NCBI GenBank assembly: GCA_026636295.1
Contig: CP089450.1
Coordinates: 310,001-374,000 of the forward strand
DNA from: Medakamo hakoo
Taxonomy: Eukaryota > Chlorophyta > Trebouxiophyceae > Coccomyxaceae
DNA: 64,000 nt
Direction of reading: 5' to 3'
This document shows positions 50,536 through 61,410 of the stretch, one piece after another (position 1 is the first letter of the stretch; each line of letters opens with the position of its first letter). A model generated the notes under the pieces. That model made no database searches. It saw only the letters and a list, made by a program, of their open reading frames with translations, and was not told where the DNA came from. The translations under genes and the position numbers were made by a program.

Positions 50536-51208
50536 TCACGCCTGCCGCCCGGCCGGCAGGGGCCACTCTCCATACCGCGGCCCGACTTCGAGCGGGCGCA
50601 GGCTGGCCAGGATGGCGGCCAGGTCGCCCAGCCCCGCGCCGGCGGCCACCGACGCCGCCACGCGCGGGATGGCCCGGCGCAGGGCCGCCGCCCCCACCTC
50701 CCCGCCCAGGTACGTCGACGCGCTCGCGTCGCCGTCCACCTTGGCGTCGTCGTCCGTGGGTTTGCACACGATGACGATGAGGTTGGAGGACTCGGCGCTG
50801 GAGGAGGGGGGCGGGCGGGCGACGTACGCGGCGGCGGGGCGGTGGCGGGCGTCGCCGCCGGTGCCCGGCCGGGCGGACAGCGCGTCCACCGCGGCCGCCG
50901 CCCACGCCCGCACGGCGTCGGCGCGGGCGGCCGGGTCCGGACCCGTGAAGACCAGGTTGGCGACGAGGGCGCCGCCGGGAGCCAGGGCGGCGGCGGCCGC
51001 GGCCAGGAACGGCGGGGCCAGCATGGCGGGCGGGTGGTGGGATGGAGGAGGGGCGGGCGGGCCGTCGCCGCCGCCGCCGCCACCACTCCCGTCGCCGCCG
51101 CCCCCAAGCATGGCGTCCATGAAAACGACGGCGGCGCCTTCACCGGGAGCCGCCGCCACAACGAGCGCCGCGTCGCCTGTGTACGCTTTCACGCCCAGCG
51201 GCGTGCCG

Positions 51209-51240
<32 letters not shown>

Positions 51241-52162
51241 CGGCGCCGGCGCGCCAAACCAGGCGGCCGCCGCGCTGGCCACGACGGGGTCAATCTCCAC
51301 GGACAGGGCCCGCATGCGGCGCGGGCAGGGAGGGGAGGCGGAGGACAGCGCAGCGGGCGTCACGGGCGCGCCAGCGGGTGCTTCGGCCGCGCACACGGCC
51401 GCGGCAAAGGCGGACGCCAGGCTGCCGGCGCCGCCGCCCGCGACCAGGCCCGTCCGCCCGGTGCCGCCGCCCTTCCCGTCCAGCAACCCCGTCCCGCCCG
51501 CGTCGGCGGCCACCAGGCCCGCCGCCAGCATCAGGCGGGCGTACGAGGGCACCAGCTCCGTCAAGGAAACCCGTGCCTTGGCGCCGGCCTTGCTGGACAG
51601 CGGCCTGGTTGGGTGGGCAGGCGCGAGCACGGCCGCGACGCTCTGCACGTGCCCCGCCTCACTCCGCGCGTCGTCGCCCTCCCTCAGAAAGGCCAGCGAT
51701 CTGTACCGCCCCGTCTGACGGACGACGACCCGGCCATTGAACTGGGATGGCTCGTCAAACAGGACGCGGGACGACGCGTCTGGGCGCGTGACTTGAGCCT
51801 GTTTGAAACGTGAGGAAAATTGAGACGCGACGCAAATCGAAAAAGAACCCTGTGTGAAAAACCGGCGCGGCGCGGCCAAAAACACGCCCTCAACTCACCC
51901 ACCACGGCCGGGCGTCGGCGTCAGCACCCCGCCCAGCGTCCGGGCCGCCGCGGACGGCCGCCGCGGCCGTCGACACGGACAGGGACGCGGTCGCGGCATC
52001 GCGCGGGCTGTCACCGCCGCGTCGGAGCGCGAGCGCAAGCAGCACGCCCGCGCACACCACGCCCAGGACCAGGCGGGCCAGGCGCACCCTGCGGGCGGAG
52101 CGGGCGGATAACGGGGTCGTGCGCCCGCCCGCCCGGTGGCGTGGGAGGAGGCGCTCCCGCAT
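50536..52162 (-). CDS. membrane-anchored spermidine-synthase-fold methyltransferase-like protein
   Basis: Two exons, complement of 51899-52162 and of 50536-51798 (phase 0, TGG|GTGAGT), 508 aa. The fold is that of spermidine synthase and the METTL13-type enzymes, which bind SAM or decarboxylated SAM. Seen: a basic N-terminus then one hydrophobic segment (LARLVLGVVCAGVLLALAL, about residues 29-47), suggesting a type II signal anchor; VRQTGRYRSLAFLREG and HVQSV, like the synthase N-terminal strands; TGLVAGGGAGSLASAFA as motif I; and RALSVEIDPVVASAA as the acidic motif II (Glu-Ile-Asp). A Gly/Ala-rich insertion (about 270-320) lies between strands. No typical aminopropyltransferase motif around the catalytic Asp is obvious, so activity is uncertain; methyltransferase (METTL13-like) is the better guess. 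Confidence 0.72.
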
Positions 52163-52632
52163 GGCGTGTGGTGCTTCCTTGCCTTTTGTTTTTGCGGCGC
52201 GCTCTGTTCGCGACTGTGTGTGCGAGTAGCGCAGAGAGCTATTTGCGAGACACCGAGAGCAGAAACGACGTCGAAAAAGAGGTGCGTGCTTGGTTCGCCC
52301 CGCCCACACCGCCCACGCTCTCCTGGCGCCGCGTGCGCAGGATTGTGCACACGTCCACACTGACGGGCCCGGGCGTGGAGCGAGCTGTGTGCGTGGCGAC
52401 CTCTTTCGCGTGCGGACGTGCGGACGCCCCCCCCCCCCCCCCCCCAACGCATGCGTAGCGGCTTGGCAATGGCGGCGCTCCACATTCCGCCGCCCGTCCT
52501 GTCGCCGCCGCCGCCACCCGCGGCCCTCACACGCCCCACCACTGCCCCGTACAGATACAACAGACGTCTGTCTCTTACACGCACGCCGGAAAAACTTCAT
52601 TCCGCCCGTCGCTACGTGACCGAAAACCCCCC
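52163..52632. promoter_or_regulatory. divergent promoter with 19-base poly-C run
   Basis: 470 bases between opposed starts of the spermidine-synthase-like gene and the secreted protein gene. It holds 19 consecutive C at 52427-52445. No gene is seen in the gap; open frames across it lack family resemblance. Confidence 0.5.
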
Positions 52633-53624
52633 ATGCGTCCGCTCTTCGCCGCCGCGCTCGCGGCCGCGCTCGCGCTCGCCGCGCGCCTCGCCCCCGCCTC
52701 GGCCGGCCTGACCCCGCTCATCGACTACATCGTCCCCGTCTGGCCGTCCATCTCCTGCTCCAACCCGGGCTTTGACCCGCCGCTGTGCCCGACGCAGGAC
52801 GGGTCGGCGTGCCAGGTGAGAATTGGGGAGAGCGAGCAAGAGCGTGGCGAGCGCGCAGGGGTGGCACTTGTCTCACGGCCGCGTCCCCCCCACCCCAAAA
52901 CACCATCCCTAGGCTCCCCTGCCGTCCAAGCCGCTGCAGGACTACATCGCCCAAGTGCGGGCCCGGGTGGCGGCGTGCCCCAACTTCTTCTACTTCACGG
53001 CGCAGTGCGTTTTTCGGGGCGGCACGGAGGGAAGGAGCAAGGAAAGTGCGGGCTGTGCGCGCAATTTTCCTCTCACGCGGCGCTCTCCCCGACCAAACCA
53101 AACCCAGGTGCCGCAACTCGCTCATGCTCAAGGGCGCAGCGGAGTGCTACTTCGTGTTTGACCAGCAGGTGAGGACACGGGTGGGAGGGAGGGGGTGGGC
53201 GGAGCGTTTTTTGTTTTGCTCCCGCGCGCTCTGTCTCCGTGTCCGAGAAACCGCACCCCGCCCAACCTCCCTCATTTTTGCGTCCGGCCCCATCCTCCCC
53301 ATGCAGTCGTTCAAAACCGGCATTGCCGCCATCAAGAACGTGGCCCCGTACCCCGGCCTGGAACTCGTGACCTGCGTCCTCCAACTGGACTGCGGCCCTC
53401 CCAAGACGTCGCCCATCTGCTTTGACAAGGGCGGCCTCGACCCCCACCACCCGTACGTCGTCGCCCGTGCGGAGTCCGGCATCCCGGAATACAACTTGCA
53501 ACAGGTCAAGTTCGGGTGGATCATCCGGGACAAGAACGTCAACACGACGGATGGGGAGGGGGTGCAGTACACGTTTGCGTTCCAGGGGCCCAACACCCTG
53601 CCGCCGGGCTGTGCGTTCATTTGA
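52633..53624 (+). CDS. unknown secreted cysteine-rich protein
   Basis: Four exons, 52633-52815, 52913-53004, 53108-53168 and 53307-53624, 217 aa. I do not recognise the family. The N-terminus MRPLFAAALAAALALAARLA followed by PASAG is a classical signal peptide. The mature part has about eleven Cys (SISCSNPGF, PPLCPTQ, SACQ, AACPNF, AQCRNS, AECYF, VTCVLQLDC, PICFD, PPGCAF), probably in disulfides, with no transmembrane segment. It ends in CAFI. Codon composition is milder than in the Ala-rich neighbours and Lys/Asn/Tyr are better represented, so this is a well-constrained protein. Candidates are a cell-wall or vacuolar protein; I see no pherophorin or protease signature. All splice phases agree. 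Confidence 0.8.
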
Positions 53625-53902
53625 AGAGAGACAAGAGGGATGGATGGTTTGGGGGGTGGGGAGGAAGGGACGAGGTTTTTTTTTTCACGAGTGGGGGGTC
53701 GTGTGTGTGCGTGCCCAGGGGACAGGCACACGCACGCGCACACAGTGGGGTGGTCCTTTTGCGTTCATTTTGTTACCGAAGAGAGGCGTGAGGCCGAGTT
53801 TTTTTTATGGGATAGCAAGGTCGAGCTCCTGCGGCCCGGCCACAGACTCGCGACGAGAAGCACAGAAAGCCCGCGGGCAGACAGCTCCACCCTTCCGAAA
53901 CC
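53625..53902. other. intergenic, no gene seen
   Basis: 278 bases between the secreted protein gene and the lumenal pentapeptide gene. It has oligo-T runs near 53677-53685 and 53799-53805. Confidence 0.4.
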
Positions 53903-55151
53903 ATGCCTTCCCCCTCTCTCTCTGTCCTCCGCAAGGCGACGCCCACGCACGCCAACTCCACCGCCCGCCGCGGTGTCGTGGCGGTGCGGGCCCACGCCGA
54001 CAAAAGCAGTGGCACGCGCGCTACCGCAGACGCAAAGCCGACCGCGCGCCTTGCTCGTGCCGCCGCTGCTGCTGCCCTCGCTGCTTTAGCCACGGTGGGT
54101 CCTGCTCTCGCTGACCTGAACCGCCTGGAAGCGGCGGCGGGCGGAGGTGCGGTTGCAGGAGCGGGCGGGCGCGTCTCGCGAGAGAGGGAAGGGAGAGGGA
54201 ATCGGCTTCGCACGCGTGGCCTCACGCTCACGCTCTCCTCTTCCACCACACACAGAATTTGGCAACGGCACCGCCCTGCAATTCGGCGAAGCCACGATCG
54301 ACAAGAAAGATTTCTCCAAACAGGACCTGCGCCGCAGTAACTTCACGGCCGCGTCGTGCCGGTCGTGCAAGTTTGCAAAGGCCAAGCTCAATGGTGAGGA
54401 TTGGGGGTGAAGGGGTTAGGGTTGCGGCTGACCGGGAGGGCGTCAGTACGCGCGGCTTTCTTTTTCTCTGGCCGCACAGTGGCGAGGAGTTGGGCTAAAG
54501 GTAGACGGAAGGGCGATTGGCGGGCGGGCGGACGGCGGCCGGGCCGCCCGCCCTGTCGCAACGTCTTTCCAGCCGACCCGCCTGGAAACACCTGCTTATC
54601 CCCGCTCGCTCACGCACGTTCCTCCCCACCCCCACCGTAGGCGCCTACCTCATCAAAGCTGTGATGCCGTACACCGATTTTGCTGGCGCGGATTTGGTGA
54701 GTTGTGGGCGTGGACATCGTGTTCGCGGTGCGGCGCTCGTGCGCCCGCACGTGGACTCTTCCCATCCACACTCTTTTTCGTGCTCCTTTTTCTCACGCAT
54801 TTTCGCACGCACACACAGTCCGACTCTCTCGCCGACCGCGCTGTGTTCGTGGACGCTAATTTCGAGGACGCAGTCCTGCAGCGGGTCGTGTTCACGCGCA
54901 GCGACCTGACGGGCGCGAACATTCGCAACGCGGATTTTTCCAACTCGCTCGTCGACAAGGCGCAGCAGCTGGCCCTGTGCCGATACGCGGAGGGGACCAA
55001 CAAGACGACGGGCGTGGACACGCGCGCGTCTTTAGGCTGCGGTTCCCGCCGGCGGCGCCTGGAATCCACGCCCTCCAACCCGGAAGGGCCGGCGGTGCGC
55101 GCCGAGGACAAAGCGGCCTTTGTCAAGTCCATGCCCGTCTACCGCCAGTGA
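53903..55151 (+). CDS. thylakoid lumenal pentapeptide-repeat protein
   Basis: Four exons, 53903-54146, 54256-54393, 54641-54696 (56 bases) and 54819-55151; 256 aa. Plants have lumenal pentapeptide proteins (TL15, TL17 and TL20.3 types) of unsettled function. Seen: a transit peptide; a hydrophobic lumen-targeting signal (RLARAAAAAALAALATVGP) ending at ALA; then repeats of the A(D/N)LXX type: LQFGEATIDKKDFSKQDLRR, SNFTAASCRSCKFAKAKLN, GAYLIKAVMPYTDFAGADL, AVFVDANFEDAVLQRVVFTR, SDLTGANIRNADFSNSLVDK. The rest is a Cys/Arg-containing tail with LGCGSRRRRLE. The acceptor of intron 2 is CCGTAG. Every intron boundary keeps the repeat register, so the model is firm. Confidence 0.9.
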
Positions 55152-55437
55152 AGGAGGAAGAGGGGGGGGGGGTGGAGAATTTTTTGTCGTTAAATTTGTT
55201 GCTACGAGTGTCCGGTCTCGATTGGTGTGGGTGGGGCGGGGTGGTGACGGCGGGAACGTGGGCGCGTCGGCCATCGCGTGCAGCGTGCCTGCCGCGCAGG
55301 GTGGTGGAGGATGGATGGGAGGGATGGCGTGAGGAGGGGGGGAGACGCCGCGCGCGCGCTAACTCGGTCCTCACTCTCTCTATTTGGGCCAGCAGCCGCG
55401 GGCCCACACACGCCCTCTCCACCCACGCACACTCACC
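55152..55437. other. intergenic, no gene seen
   Basis: 286 bases between two + strand genes, with a G run at 55169-55176 and GGTG-rich sequence. It holds the promoter of DNA ligase I; no element was recognised. Confidence 0.4.
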
Positions 55438-58288
55438 ATGGGCAAGTCGCCCGCCAAGGCCCCACCGTCGGCCAAGGGCCAGCGCACGCTGGCTGCGTTT
55501 TTCGGCGCGGGCGGGGGCGCGAAGAGTGGCGCCGCCGATGCGGCGGACGACAAGCCCGCCGCGGCCAAAGAAGAGAAAGCGCCGCTCAAGGACGCGTCCA
55601 ACAGCGAGGGCCGGGTGCGTAGGATGCGTGTGTGGGTGTGTGTGGGGATGACGGTGCGGGGAGCGTGCTTGCCGGGCGGCGAGCGTCCGTCTTTCCTGTC
55701 GACGTGCATTGAAACGGGTCGTGCGCGCCGCGGCCGGCACATGCACACCCGCCGGCCGCGCTGTTCCCGTCGCACTCCACCCCTTCATCCCGGCGGCGGT
55801 TTGTGGGCTGGATCAATCCGCATCACCTGTGAGCGTGCGAGCTTTTCCTCACTCCATCTCTCCGCGCTCTCTGACACGAAAAACAAACCGCCACCGCCAT
55901 CAAAAAACTCTCAACCCGCAGGCCGCGGCCGCTGACGACGCTCCTCCGGCCCGCAAACGGCTGCGCAAAGTGGGCGAGGGCGGCACGCCCGGCCCGGGCG
56001 AGGACGCGCCCATGGAAGAGGACAAGCCCGAGCCGCTGGCCCCCAAGCCGGAACCCGCGGCCAAGCCGAAAGCCGCGGGGGGCGGGCCGCCGCCGCCGCC
56101 GCGCTCGCGGTCGGCCACCCCGTCGGCCGTCGTCGAGGTGGACGACGGCCGCGACGGCTCCTCGGACGATGAAAGACCCGCCGCCGCCGCCGCCGCTGAC
56201 AAGAAGAAAAAGTCGGCGTCGCCCGCCCCGCGCGCCCTGGCCGCCCGCGGCCGCGGCGCGTCACCAACCACGACGGCCATGGGCGGCGTCGGCGCGGGCT
56301 CGCTCGCCGCGGCGGCCGAGTACGTCGCGGCCGGCGCGTCCGACCCCGCCTCCTCCGCGACCTGGGCGCCCGGCGCGCCCGTCCCCTTCTCCTTCCTGAC
56401 CGACGCGTTCGAGGCCATCGCGGACGAGTCCAAGCGGCTGGCCATCACGACGGTCCTGACGGCCGCGTTCCGCGCGATCGCCGCGACGACTCCGGCCGAC
56501 CTGCTGCCGGCCGTCTACCTGTGCGTCAACCGGGTGGCGCCCGCGCACGCCGGCGTGGAGCTGGGCATTGGCGACGCCACGCTGGTCAAAGCCCTGGCGG
56601 AAGCGACGGGGCGGTCGGAAGGCGCGGTCAAGGCCGGCCTCGCCGAGTCGGGCGACCTGGGGCGCGTCGCGTTCGCGGCCCGCGCCACGCAGCGCACCAT
56701 GTTCACGCCCGCGGCCCTGACCATCCGGTCCGTCTTTGGCGCCTTCCGGTCCATCGCCGCCGCGGCCGGGCCGGGCTCCCAGGACCGCAAGCGCGGGGCC
56801 ATCGTCAAGCTGCTGGCGGCCGCGCGTGGGCACGAGGCCGGCTACCTGGTCCGCGCCCTCCAAGGCAAGCTCCGCATCGGCCTGGCCGAACAGACGGTGC
56901 TCACCGCCCTGGCCCACGCGGCGGAGCTGGCCCACGGCGGGACGGGCGGCGGCGGCGGCGGCGCGACGGCGCTGGCCAACCGCCTCGAAGCCGCGGCCCA
57001 GGCCGTCAAGCGCGCGTACTGCGAGTGCCCGTCGTACGACGCGCTCATCCCGGCCCTCCTGGCCTCCCCGCCGTCCGACCTGCCGGCGTCCGTCTCCTTC
57101 ACGGTTGGCGTGCCCGTCCGGCCCATGCTGGCCAAGCCCACGACGGGCGTGTCTGAGGTGCTGGACCGCGCGGCCGCGGCCGCGGGCGGGGCGGGCGAAG
57201 GCCTGCTCGCCGAATACAAGTACGACGGCGAGCGGGCGCAAGTCCACGTCCGGCCGCCCGAGGACGTCAAACAGGGCACGCCGCGCGTGGCCATCTACTC
57301 CCGCAACTCGGAAGACCACACGGCCAAGTTCCCGGACGTGGCGGCGGCCGTCCTGGAGGGCCTGGCTCCAGGCGTCACCTCGCTAGTGCTGGACGCCGAA
57401 GTCGTGGCGGTCGACCGCGCCGCCGGCAAGCTCCTGCCCTTCCAAGTCCTGTCGGGGCGCAAGCGCGTCGCCGACCCGGCCAACCCGGGCGTGCCCGTCG
57501 CCCTCTTCGCCTTCGACTGCCTGCACCTGAACGGCGAGACGCTGCTCGACAAGCCGCTGGGCGAGCGCCGCGACGCGCTGGCCTCCAGCCTGGTGCTCAG
57601 CCCGGGCGTCCTGGAGCTGGCCGTCGGTTCCTCCACCCGCGACCCGGACGAGCTGGCGTCCTTCCTGGACGAAGCCGTCGCGGCCGGGACGGAGGGCCTC
57701 ATCGTCAAGGGCCTCGGTTCGACGTACGAGCCGTCGCGCCGGTCCACCCACTGGCTCAAGCTCAAAAAGGATTACCTGGACGGCGTCGGCGACACGTTTG
57801 ACGTCGTGCCCATCGGCGCCTGGCACGGGCGCGGCAAGCGCCGGGGCGTGTATGGCGCCTACCTGCTCGCCATCTACGACGACGAGGCCGAAGAGTTCCA
57901 GACCATCTCCAAGATCGGGACGGGGTTCTCCGAAGAAGCGCTGGAGGCCCTGTCCTCCGGCCTGGCCCCGCACGTCATCGCGGGCCCGCGCCCGTACTAC
58001 GTCTACGGCGAGGGCTGCGTGCCGGACGTCTGGTTTGAGCCGGCGGCTGTGTGGGAGGTCAAGGCGGCCGACCTGTCCATCTCGCCCGTCCACAAAGCCG
58101 CCGTGGGCAAGGCCGACCCGGCCAAGGGCGTGTCGATCCGCTTCCCGCGCCTGGTCCGCGTCCGCGAAGACAAGTCGCCCGAACAGGCGACGAGCGCGGA
58201 GCAGGTGGCGGAGATGTACGCGCGCCAGGTCACGGTCGCGGCGGCCAAGGAGCAAAAGGGTGGCGGGGACGGGGATGATTTCTACTGA
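55438..58288 (+). CDS. LIG1: DNA ligase I (ATP-dependent)
   Basis: Two exons, 55438-55614 and 55922-58288 (phase 0), 847 aa. It joins Okazaki fragments in replication and seals nicks in repair. Seen: an N-terminal PCNA-binding PIP box QRTLAAFF at residues 15-22; a disordered acidic and Ser-rich linker with a basic KKKKS cluster; the DNA-binding domain (FSFLTDAFEAIADESKRLAI, LCVNRVAPAHAGVELGIGDA); the adenylation domain with EYKYDGERAQVH (nucleophilic Lys near 493), RNSEDHTAKFPD, FQVLSGRKR and EGLIVKGL; HWLKLKKDYLDG; and the OB domain ending with VPDVWFEPAAVWEVKAADLS and FPRLVRVREDKSPEQA. All ligase motifs are present and the size is typical for plant LIG1. Confidence 0.97.
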
Positions 58289-58551
58289 GCATGAGCGACA
58301 CGAAAAAAAAAAACGAATGAAAAAAATTGGGGATGGAGTGAGGGAGGGCGTGGGAGCGAGCGAGTGAGCGAGTGCCTGAAAACTGCGTTTTTTCTTTCCC
58401 AGCGTCTTTTCATGCGCACGCGTCTTTTCATGCGCGGAGTCACACACGCCGTGTGTGTCAGTTCCGGAGTTCTTCATTTGCAGCCCGGCCACCGCCTCAT
58501 TTTTCACGCCCAACCCCCACTCCCATCTCTGCCCCTCCCCCTTCCACATTC
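58289..58551. other. 3' gap between DNA ligase I and ORANGE
   Basis: 263 bases between convergent stops with oligo-A runs (58302-58313) and a CT-rich end. No gene is seen. Confidence 0.4.
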
Positions 58552-59764
58552 TCACGAAAACGGGTCCAGCCGGGGGTCGCCCTCCCGCGCCACTTTCTTG
58601 CCCGTGCACAAGCACGCAATGCACGCGACTTTGCCCGTGCCCGAACAGGTGGCGCACCGGCACCCGTCGTCGCCCGTCATGGACGCGGTGACGGGCGAAC
58701 CCAGCGGCACGCCCGCACCCGCGCACGCGCCGCACGTCACGTAGCCGGTGCCGGCGCAGTACACACACCGGTTGGCCGCGTTGACGGCCGCGTTGTTGGC
58801 TTCCACGATGAGCAAGGCGGTGAGGACGCCGACCGCCCCACCGCAAAAGGAGGCGACGATCGGGTCGACGTCGGCCAGCTGGGCGGGCAGGTGCGCCGAC
58901 GCGATGAAGTCGGCGTAGCTCGTGCCGCCCACGCCCAGCCTGACTTCCAGGACGGGCGCGAGCAGGCCACCAAAGAGAATGATGAGCGCGACAGCGGCGA
59001 CGTAAAAACGGCCGTACGATTTCAGCGTGCCGTCTTTGATTGGCGGGAAAAAGGGGAGGGCGGAGGGGAAAGGTTCGGCCGCGCTGCCAGGAGGCAGGGC
59101 GCCGGACGGCGCGCCGTCCGCGGAACCACTCCCGCTCCCGCCCGCCTTCTCCGCCGCTTCTTTGAGTCGTTCCTGGATGCGCAGGCGCCGCACTTCCTCC
59201 ATCAAGAAGTAAATCTTGTTGCGGCGGGCCGAGATGGCGGCCCGGACTTCAGCGACGCCCAGGCCCGCGAAATCTTTAACCGACTCGCGCGACTCGATGA
59301 TGCAATAATTGGCGGAGGAATCGTCCGGCGAGTCCCAGTATCTATTGTGTGGAGGCGTGGAGGTGTGAGTGTTGGAACGTGGAAAGACGTGCGGCGTGGG
59401 GGAAAAAACGCGCCTCCAAAAACACGCACTCTGGGTCGAGGCTGGACATGGTGGGAGCGCGGGCGACCGGGTCGGGCCTTGGCGTGGCGGCGGCCGTCGG
59501 CTCGGCTTTCGCGGTTTGTGCTTCCGTCCCACCATTCCCTCCTTCACCCGCGGCTGCGCGAAGGACAGAGAGCCTGGGACGACCCTGTATCGACAAGCGC
59601 AGCGGGTCGAAGCGGCGGGAGGCGGGCGCGGCTTGCGCCGATGCAGATACGGCGGCGACGACGACGACCGCGCGAGACGGCGCGGTCGTCGACGCGCCCA
59701 CGCCGCACGCACACCGGCAGCAGGCGGCGCCTGGGGTGGGCGGGTGCAAGGCTGGCCGCGGCAT
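58552..59764 (-). CDS. OR: ORANGE (OR) family plastid chaperone
   Basis: Two exons, complement of 59430-59764 and of 58552-59341 (phase 2), 374 aa. ORANGE is a plastid membrane protein that stabilises phytoene synthase and promotes carotenoid accumulation; it also affects plastid development. Seen: a transit peptide with Arg/Ala/Ser; the ESRESVKDFAGLGVAEVRAA segment; NKIYFLMEEVRRLRIQERLK; two hydrophobic segments (about 218-240 and 270-295), the first containing ILFGGLLAPVLEVRLGVGG with TSYADF; and the C-terminal DnaJ-type zinc finger with CVYCAGTGYVTCGACAGAG and CATCSGTGKVACIACLCTG, then DPRLDPFS. This matches plant OR over its whole conserved part. The N-terminus (ATG 59764) is inferred; the intron has a TAG acceptor. 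Confidence 0.95.
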
Positions 59765-59970
59765 TCGGGTGTGCGTGGGGCGTGCGCAGGAGACGGCCCT
59801 CCGGCTCAACGCGGCCGTGTTTTTTTTGAGGCTGTGGCTAGGCCTACGTTTTTCGTCGCCCTCTTCTCTCACAATAGCAAACGCGCGCGCGACCGGTTGA
59901 GTCGCTGTTCGCATTTGCCCGCGTTCACGTGTCAGGATTCCCTGCGACACACAAACAGTCGGCTACAGCC
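59765..59970. promoter_or_regulatory. divergent promoter: ORANGE / site-2 protease
   Basis: A 206-base gap between opposed starts of two plastid membrane-protein genes. T-rich run at 59820-59827. No TATA box was recognised. Confidence 0.5.
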
Positions 59971-61410
59971 ATGTCTGCGCTTCCTGTTCGAGGCGCGGCG
60001 CAGGCGTCTGCGCGCCCGGCACCACCGAAAACCGCGGCCTTGCTGCCGCTGCCGCGCCGCGCCGCTGTGTTCGCTCGTGGCCCCATTCCCTTGTCCCGCG
60101 TCGCGCGGCCGTCCGCCCGCGTTGCCGCCAGCCGGGACGGGGACCCGGAGCTGTGCTCTGTCCCTGAGCAGGCGGTGACCAAGCCCGCGCCGCTGTCCCT
60201 GCCCTCCCTCCCGCTCGCCGCCGTCGCCGCGGGCGGCCTCTTCGGTTCGGGCCTGGACTTGGACGGCCCCGCCTCCATCGCGTCCGCGTTGGGCGTCTTG
60301 GCCGCCATCGTCGCCGTCCATGAAGCCGGCCATTTCTCAGCCGCCAGAGCGCTGGGCGTCCGCGTCACCCAGTTTGCCATTGGCTTTGGGCCGGCGCTGT
60401 TCAGCAGGGCCGGCAAGGACGGGGTTGAGTACAGCCTGCGCGCCATCCCGCTCGGCGGGTACGTCGCGTTTCCCGACGACGACCCGGAGAGCGACATCGA
60501 CCCGGACGACCCCGACCTACTGAAAAACCGGCCTTTGGTCGAGCGGGCCATCGTCATTTCCGCGGGAGTGGCCGCGAACCTGGTTTCTGCGGCGCTCGTC
60601 TTGCTCGCCCAGGCGACCACGGTCGGCGTCGCCGACCTGGACCTGCTCCCCGGCGTCGCCGTCCCGCGCGTCATCGCGGACTCGCCCGCCGCTGCCGCGG
60701 GCGTCAAGCCGGGCGACATCATCATGTCGATCAATGGGAAGCCTGTCGGCCCGGACCCTGACGCCGTCAAAACGTCGGTTGCGGCCATCCAGGCGAGCGC
60801 GGGCGTTCCCTTGACGCTCGAGATTGAGCGTGGGAGCGGTGGCAAAGGCGGGCTGATCACGGCGCCCGCGCTGGTGGATAGTGTGGAAACGCTGCGCCTG
60901 ACCGTCACGCCCACGTCCGACGAGCCTTCCTCCTCGTCCGGCGGGCGGATCGGCGTGCAGCTGGCCACGCACGCGGCCGTGCGCCGGGTGGTCGCGCACG
61001 ATTTCAAGACGGCCGTGTCCCTGGCTTCCCGCGAGTACGCCCGCCTGGGTGGGGCTGTGCTGAAGGGGTTGGCAGCCTTGGTGACAAACTTTGGGGAGGC
61101 GGCCCGCGCGGTGGCCGGCCCTGTCGCGATTGTGGCCGCGGGCGCGGAGGTCGCTCGCTCGGACGCTGGCGGCCTGTTTCAGTTTGGCGCCATCGTCAAC
61201 ATCAACCTCGCGGTCGTGAACTTGCTGCCGCTGCCGGCCCTGGATGGAGGGTACCTTGCCCTGCTGGCCCTAGAAGCCGTGCGGCGTGGGGAGAAGCTGC
61301 CGGAGGGCGTGGAGAAAACGATCATGGCAAGCGGGTTGCTGTTGTTGATGGCGGCGGGCGCCGCGCTGGTGGTGCGGGACACCATCAATTTGGCGGGGCT
61401 GGGTGGATGA
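59971..61410 (+). CDS. plastid site-2 intramembrane metalloprotease (ARASP/RseP type)
   Basis: Single exon, 479 aa. These S2P proteases cut substrates within membranes; the plant plastid member ARASP is needed for chloroplast development. Seen: a transit peptide (to about 60); the zinc motif HEAGH in VAVHEAGHFSAARALGVRV (near residue 116); QFAIGFGPALFSRAGKDG; a PDZ domain (VADSPAAAAGVKPGDIIMSI) between hydrophobic helices; and the third metal ligand region NLLPLPALDGGYL (Asp in LDGG, near 424). Several hydrophobic segments suit four helices. It lacks the second PDZ that E. coli RseP has, as usual for plant ARASP. The start was set at the ATG 59971, since no upstream ATG lies in frame. Confidence 0.94.
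   Translation: MSALPVRGAAQASARPAPPKTAALLPLPRRAAVFARGPIPLSRVARPSARVAASRDGDPELCSVPEQAVTKPAPLSLPSLPLAAVAAGGLFGSGLDLDGPASIASALGVLAAIVAVHEAGHFSAARALGVRVTQFAIGFGPALFSRAGKDGVEYSLRAIPLGGYVAFPDDDPESDIDPDDPDLLKNRPLVERAIVISAGVAANLVSAALVLLAQATTVGVADLDLLPGVAVPRVIADSPAAAAGVKPGDIIMSINGKPVGPDPDAVKTSVAAIQASAGVPLTLEIERGSGGKGGLITAPALVDSVETLRLTVTPTSDEPSSSSGGRIGVQLATHAAVRRVVAHDFKTAVSLASREYARLGGAVLKGLAALVTNFGEAARAVAGPVAIVAAGAEVARSDAGGLFQFGAIVNINLAVVNLLPLPALDGGYLALLALEAVRRGEKLPEGVEKTIMASGLLLLMAAGAALVVRDTINLAGLGG

Noticed and set aside
53147-53743. 198-residue minus-strand frame opposite the secreted protein gene
   Set aside because: The + strand four-exon gene has a signal peptide, regular Cys and matching splice phases; the antisense frame has none.
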